From assembly GCA_014607495.2 (NCBI GenBank), contig CP053169.1, forward strand, positions 10,416,001 through 10,480,000: a DNA stretch of 64,000 nt. Direction: 5' to 3'. The notes beneath the pieces are model-generated. The model did not search any database, was not told where the DNA came from, and was given only the letters and a program-made list of their open reading frames with translations. How positions within the stretch are numbered: the first letter of the stretch is position 1; every line of letters starts with the position of its first letter. The position numbers and the translations under genes were made by a program. Source of the stretch: Carposina sasakii (Eukaryota > Arthropoda > Insecta > Lepidoptera > Carposinidae). Shown piece after piece: positions 60,099 to 64,000 of this stretch.

Positions 60099-60517
60099 GA
60101 CTTATCTCCTTACAGGTTGACCTTAAAATTTGCCCAATTTCGGAATACTATGGATGCTATAAAAGTGAAGTTCAATGCCGTTGTCTTGGCCTCTTATGAT
60201 TGTGATTAATCCGTATTAGGATCACCTTGTGATGGAAATTTTAACGTGATCGTGATCACTTTTTTTTTTCAATTCATACAGTTGGATATAGCTAAAAAAA
60301 CTTTAATCTACAACATATTTACGAATAAAAGATTGTCTGAAACTCTTCTACCGCTCCGCTGACAACGTGACCAAGTTCAAATTCAAATTCATCATTTTTT
60401 CGGCATGAAAGCATTAACACTCATATGTCGATTGTATTTTTTTATTATGTAAAATGAAACCGCTACCAAACATGAAATGGAGGTGAATTTAAACAAAAAA
60501 ACAAAACAAAAACAAAA

Positions 60518-60672
60518 TTATAAAATTATTAATAAAGAAAATGGAAAAAATTCTTCACCCGAGTGGGAATCGAACCCACGACCACTGCAAACCGTGCGAT
60601 ATAACCACTAAGCCACCGGGTCAATCGAATTAAAATAAATGTTTCGCAAAAATTTCAATTTGGCAACGGTCC
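60518..60672 (-). mobile_element. tRNA-derived SINE, family A
   Basis: GAGTGGGAATCGAACCCACG and ACTAAGCCACCGGGTC, with the tail AATTATTAATAAAGAAAATGG at its left. Part of the region between the boxes is deleted. Confidence 0.7.
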
Positions 60673-60760
60673 CCACCGCACATTAGGGATTTATTACGTG
60701 AACAGTTATGGTCGCCTAAAGACGAAACCCAGGAGAACTGCTATAGCTAGTTCTTTTCCT

Positions 60761-61200
60761 TATGGCAAAACCAACATTAGGTTTGACAGACCGCATGACT
60801 CTACTAAAGGCTGGCTGCGTTGCCCCGCTGGATGGCGAGGCTTATCCTTATGGCAAAACCAACATTAGGTTTGACAGACCGCATGACTCTACTAAAGGTT
60901 GGCTGCGTTGCCCCGCTGGATGGCGAGGCTTATCCTTATGGCAAAACCAACATTAGGTTTGACAGACCGCATGACTCTACTAAAGGCTGGCTGCGTTGCC
61001 CCGCTGGATGGCGAGGCTTATCCTTATGGCAAAACCAACATTAGGTTTGACAGACCGCATGACTCTACTAAAGGCTGGCTGCGTTGCCCCGCTGGATGGC
61101 GAGGATTATCCTTATGGCAAAATCAACATTAGGTTTGACAGACCGCATGACTCTACTAAAAGCTGGCTGCGTTGCCCCGCTGGATGGCGAGGATTATCCT
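60761..61200. repeat. Five 88 bp tandem repeats derived in part from a LINE end
   Basis: Units start at 60761, 60849, 60937, 61025 and 61113 (TATGGCAAAACCAACATTAG). They are nearly identical, with changes mainly in the last two. The reverse strand of each contains AGCCTCGCCATCCAGCGGGG, which reads ISLAIQRGNAASL then stop, matching the LINE C-terminus at 53.5 kb. The period is not a multiple of three, so the long forward frames through it are artefacts. Confidence 0.95.
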
Positions 61201-61564
61201 TTGTGATGATGATGATAACTATGTTTAATGTGTGCCAAGGGTAGACTTGTCCAAACATCAGATAACCTATCAGGAGAGGCAGCATCAACTTTATTGTTCA
61301 GGAAAAATAATTATGCTCTAAAAGTAACATAAATGATCTATCAAATCATTAGAGGTACTTACTACATCGAAACGTTTTCCTCCAATAGGAAGCCTTCAAT
61401 TAGCGCTTAGTTAAATCACGTGATGAAGTCTAACTGCTATTGGTGGAAATGTTGTGACAACGAACGTCAATGTCAAACAATGTTAGTCTAAAATTTTTCC
61501 ATTTCTTTATTAATAATTTTCTAAAATTATTAATTAATATTTTCGGATTAGTAGCTAGTATATT

Positions 61565-61725
61565 TGCATGCTAGGTGCTTGGATCTGGCTTCTCGTTGCG
61601 ATTGTAGTGGTTTGTGTTCGTGATCATGAGTCGGCAGATTCGAGGGTCGGCAGAGAGGTGTAGGGCCCGGTGGTGGACGAACCCTTGATGGAAATTTGAA
61701 CCTACGATTAGTAACGCCTGATACA
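61565..61725. mobile_element. Half of the fold-back element
   Basis: GCATGCTAGGTGCTTGGATC, AGGGCCCGGTGGTGGACGAA and AGTAACGCCTGATACAATT match the right arm and flank at 20460-20635. The left arm is absent. A family A SINE tail (61498-61518) lies just upstream. Confidence 0.6.
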
Positions 61726-61733
61726 ATTAAATA

Positions 61734-62021
61734 TGTTAGATTGTCTTAGCGCCCTCTATGATTAAGTAGCAAAACAACGGAAAGTGCTTACACCGATAGG
61801 CACCTGAGTTATTGTGACTAAAATATTTACTTCTATTCACTATTTTCTCATACAAAAGTTATTTAGTTAGTTATAGACTTATCAGTGATTAATAATAATC
61901 ACGCACAATTTCAATGTCATATAGGTACATCGACACAATACTTACGCACGTGGATAACTCGTGAATTACACATCCTCGAATTATTTATTGACTTGTGACA
62001 TTCACAGTGGCGACCCCATAG
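61734..62021 (+). mobile_element. Possible solo LTR with primer-binding-site remnant
   Basis: Begins TGTTAGATTGTC and ends TTCACA at 62006, followed by G and TGGCGACCCCATAG, which resembles the TGGCGACC primer-binding start of some Ty3/gypsy-type elements. No second LTR or coding region is seen, so this is tentative. Confidence 0.25.
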
Positions 62022-62407
62022 ATTGAATAGATAACATTGTAACTTGTAACAACATTATGCTACCAAAGATTTTTCAAAGTAGATAGATCGAATAGACCAA
62101 GTGTTTGCGCAATTTTTCGTTAAATTTTTAGGCATTGTTAAATAAGTAAGCATTAATTTGCTAGATATGGATGATAAGATAGATGAAAATGCAAAAAATA
62201 TTTTCATTTGTCTCAAAAATACGAGTATTAGCAAATGTGTCTTTAGGTAACGAAAAAATGGAACTGAAACACATGAAAAAATGAACTACTTATTCGTTTT
62301 ACTCTAATCACTATTATTACTAACTAAGCATTACTAACTGGGGACTGAGCATGCACTGCAATCTGAACATAAATTATGTTTTATATTAGGGGAGAGCCTA
62401 ACCTCTA

Positions 62408-62491
62408 TTCCGACCGGTCGGAGTGGAGGTTATTGGGGGAGGCCTATGTCCAATAGTGGACTTATCATGGCTGTAAATGATGATGATGATT
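62408..62491 (+). mobile_element. RTE-type LINE 3' terminus with (ATG)n tail
   Basis: TTCCGACCGGTCGGAGTGGA, then GGGGGAGGCCTATGTCCAAT and TGATGATGATGAT. Almost identical to 652-743. Confidence 0.7.
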
Positions 62492-63012
62492 ACCTACAAA
62501 ATATTTCAGTCTAAACGCAATATACATTTTCAAGTATAAACTCAGGAATTTCACATTTTTTCCAACTCGTAGATTTAAATGCAAACAACTTAATTTTTCA
62601 GTAATTAAGTTCATGTGAAAAATAACCTGAAGGCATGTGTTCCAACATGGAATTGATGAGGTTACAAATAGAACCAAGAGATTAACTAGTACAAAATATT
62701 TAACCAGCATTATCTATGACTTAGCTAATCCAGTTCCCCGCGCCTGGCCTACTCTCTGTATTTGGTAGTGACAGGACAAGTGGTCTAACAGTAATCGCCT
62801 ACATGCCCTTATGGCCTAAATGTCCGTCTGTTTGCGTTAGATGTCTTTAGTTTTAGAGGCCAATAAAATGCTTGGGTTCTTTGCGAATAACGGAATATGG
62901 ATTGAAATATTGATAGAAACGGAACCCTGATAAGGGTGACAATGAGGTAGAGGAAAACCAGTTTTTTTTGCTTCTTGATAATTGGAAACGTTGCCTACAC
63001 ATAAAAATAACG

Positions 63013-63118
63013 GTTATGTTTCCGGAATGGGATAGCCAGAACTGCAGGAATGTAAAAGAGATCCCATAAGCAAGTTTAGCATAACGGGAACAGATGTAAA
63101 TGCCCCAGTTTCCTAGGT
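63013..63118 (+). mobile_element. Family R1 repeat, partial
   Basis: CGGTTATGTTTCCGGAATGG, AACTGCAGGAATGTAAAAGA and GAACAGATGTAAATG as in 30000-30100. Confidence 0.5.
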
Positions 63119-63399
63119 GAAAAATAATATAAACAAATACGTACATATGTATACATACAGTAAAAAATAATATTTTTTTTAAAGGATAATTTTTTAAGCA
63201 AACATGACTGAATTATATAAATGTTAATTTTCCGGGACGTGTATCTTACAATATGTGTTCATTCTGAAATATGCAAGAATCAACTCGTAGCAACATAGGT
63301 AATAATTTTAATACAAACAACAGAAAATATTATCATAAATGCAACATGCAGTACTTAACGAATGTGCATGTCAATTAATTATCCTGTGCTAGAGGGAGA

Positions 63400-63520
63400 T
63401 AGTAGATCACGTGTAACGGGTGCGAGGGAGATGCCAATGCATGCGCCTGCGCAGCCTGTTTTGTCGCGCGCAATTACTTTGTAGATCGCCGCCGGTGGAT
63501 CGTGATCACTGAGATTGGTA
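63400..63520. promoter_or_regulatory. CpG-rich block with NRF1-like site
   Basis: ATCACGTG at 63407, GCATGCGCCTGCGCAG at 63450-63465 (close to the NRF1/Ewg palindrome GCGCATGCGC), GTCGCGCGC and GATCGCCGCCGG. It looks like a promoter or enhancer, but no initiator plus exon could be defined. Confidence 0.25.
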
Positions 63521-64000
63521 GGGTGACTGTGATTTATGTGCAAAATAGTATTTACATAACAAATACTTTAAAAAATCCATATAAAGATATGGAACTAGAA
63601 ACAACGAAAACTGACTAGTAATAACAAGTGAATCTAGCTAGAAGAAATAAGTCAAATTTAAAATACAAAGTCTCACGTTGTAGTAAATAAAATAGACTAT
63701 TTTCAATCTCCTACGAAAGGAGTTTGGTGTATAGTTTTACGTTTTTGATCCATGAGTCTAAATAAATAGCCAAGTATCTAAAAATATCCTTATAAAATAT
63801 TAAAAAAACTTATGTAAATAAGTATTTTTAATATTCGTTAGATATATGATTTATCAAATTAACCTCATGAACAAAGCATGGTTTATCCGTAGTAATGACA
63901 ACATGATAGCCACCCTACCGCGCACGTTTAGTTTGTCGCGAATACACGATACCGGCGACCCCGTAAATTGGCCCCACGGGACCCGTAACATAGTCTAATG

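Larger units (their letters stand above)
28369..64000 (+). other. Putative long second intron of the GAS2-like gene (continues past window)
   Basis: It begins at the consensus donor GTAAGT. I searched for an exon opening with the expected His-Ala-Asn residues and for the later CH motifs (Asp-Asn-Val...Trp-Cys; Arg-Lys-Asn-Glu) on this strand and found none. The region is therefore read as one intron of more than 35 kb. Another gene could still start inside it. Stretches with nothing recognised include 30220-30750, 31000-31450, 31900-32600, 35280-36500, 39760-41100, 44390-44880, 45520-46620, 46800-47800, 51270-52900, 54360-55010, 55750-58340 (apart from the splice-like sites near 56.0-56.1 kb), 61210-61500, 62500-63000 and 63130-64000. 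Confidence 0.5.

Noticed and set aside
60360..60400. GACAACGTGACCAAGTTC, resembling the Asp-Asn-Val motif of the CH domain
   Set aside because: Followed by simple TTCAAATTCAAATTC repeats rather than the conserved Trp-Cys segment.
60762..61244. Several overlapping open frames with repeated Leu-Thr-Asp-Arg-Met-Thr motifs
   Set aside because: They are the 88 bp tandem read in successive frames; the period is not divisible by three.
1..64000. CRISPR arrays, bacterial operons, plasmid or phage features
   Set aside because: Repeat architecture, codon content and splice signals are those of an insect nuclear genome; none of these features is present.

Overview
The window looks like nuclear DNA of a moth or butterfly (Lepidoptera). 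It is AT-rich and intron-like, and crowded with repeat types common in that order: several tRNA-derived SINE families, RTE-type LINE ends that finish in (ATG)n, Helitron-type elements whose end carries GCCCGCGACTTCG, TA-flanked palindromic MITEs and short-period tandem repeats. There is no operon structure, and nearly all long open frames fall in repeats. Species cannot be read from the sequence.

Only one host gene is well supported: a GAS2-like / pickled eggs homologue on the + strand. Its first coding exon (28164-28368, ATG at 28186) encodes the start of the calponin-homology domain and ends in a consensus donor. A CpG-rich core promoter with an initiator and a DPE-like element near 13771 is the best candidate for its start, with a non-coding first exon to about 13904 and a 14 kb intron. 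The rest of the CH domain and the GAS2 domain were not found downstream, so 28369-64000 is probably one intron of more than 35 kb. A near-perfect zero-length recursive splice site at 59363/59364, on the same strand and about 31 kb from the donor, fits that reading.

Layout: 1-13.7 kb is mostly repeats upstream of the putative promoter (palindromic MITEs, RTE fragments, a 3 x 80 bp tandem, an 837 bp element with an internal 311 bp duplication, a 44 bp perfect hairpin, and a hAT-type element with an 8 bp target duplication). 13.9-28.2 kb is the putative first intron, with a large fold-back element at 20.1-20.6 kb and nested SINE/MITE insertions. 28.4-64 kb is the putative long intron. It holds a 16-copy 28 bp minisatellite, opposed SINE pairs, a 2.3 kb structure bounded by about 240 bp inverted arms, a GC-rich three-unit array, LINE C-terminal fragments, and a 5 x 88 bp tandem that has captured part of a LINE end.

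A few open frames at 41.4-41.8, 45.1-45.4, 47.8-48.1 and 49.3-49.8 kb read like decayed protein sequence that I cannot identify. I did not find a clearly new multi-gene system. The recursive splice site, the 5' leader upstream frames and the structured repeats are the most worthwhile leads. All family names are from pattern recognition, not database searches.
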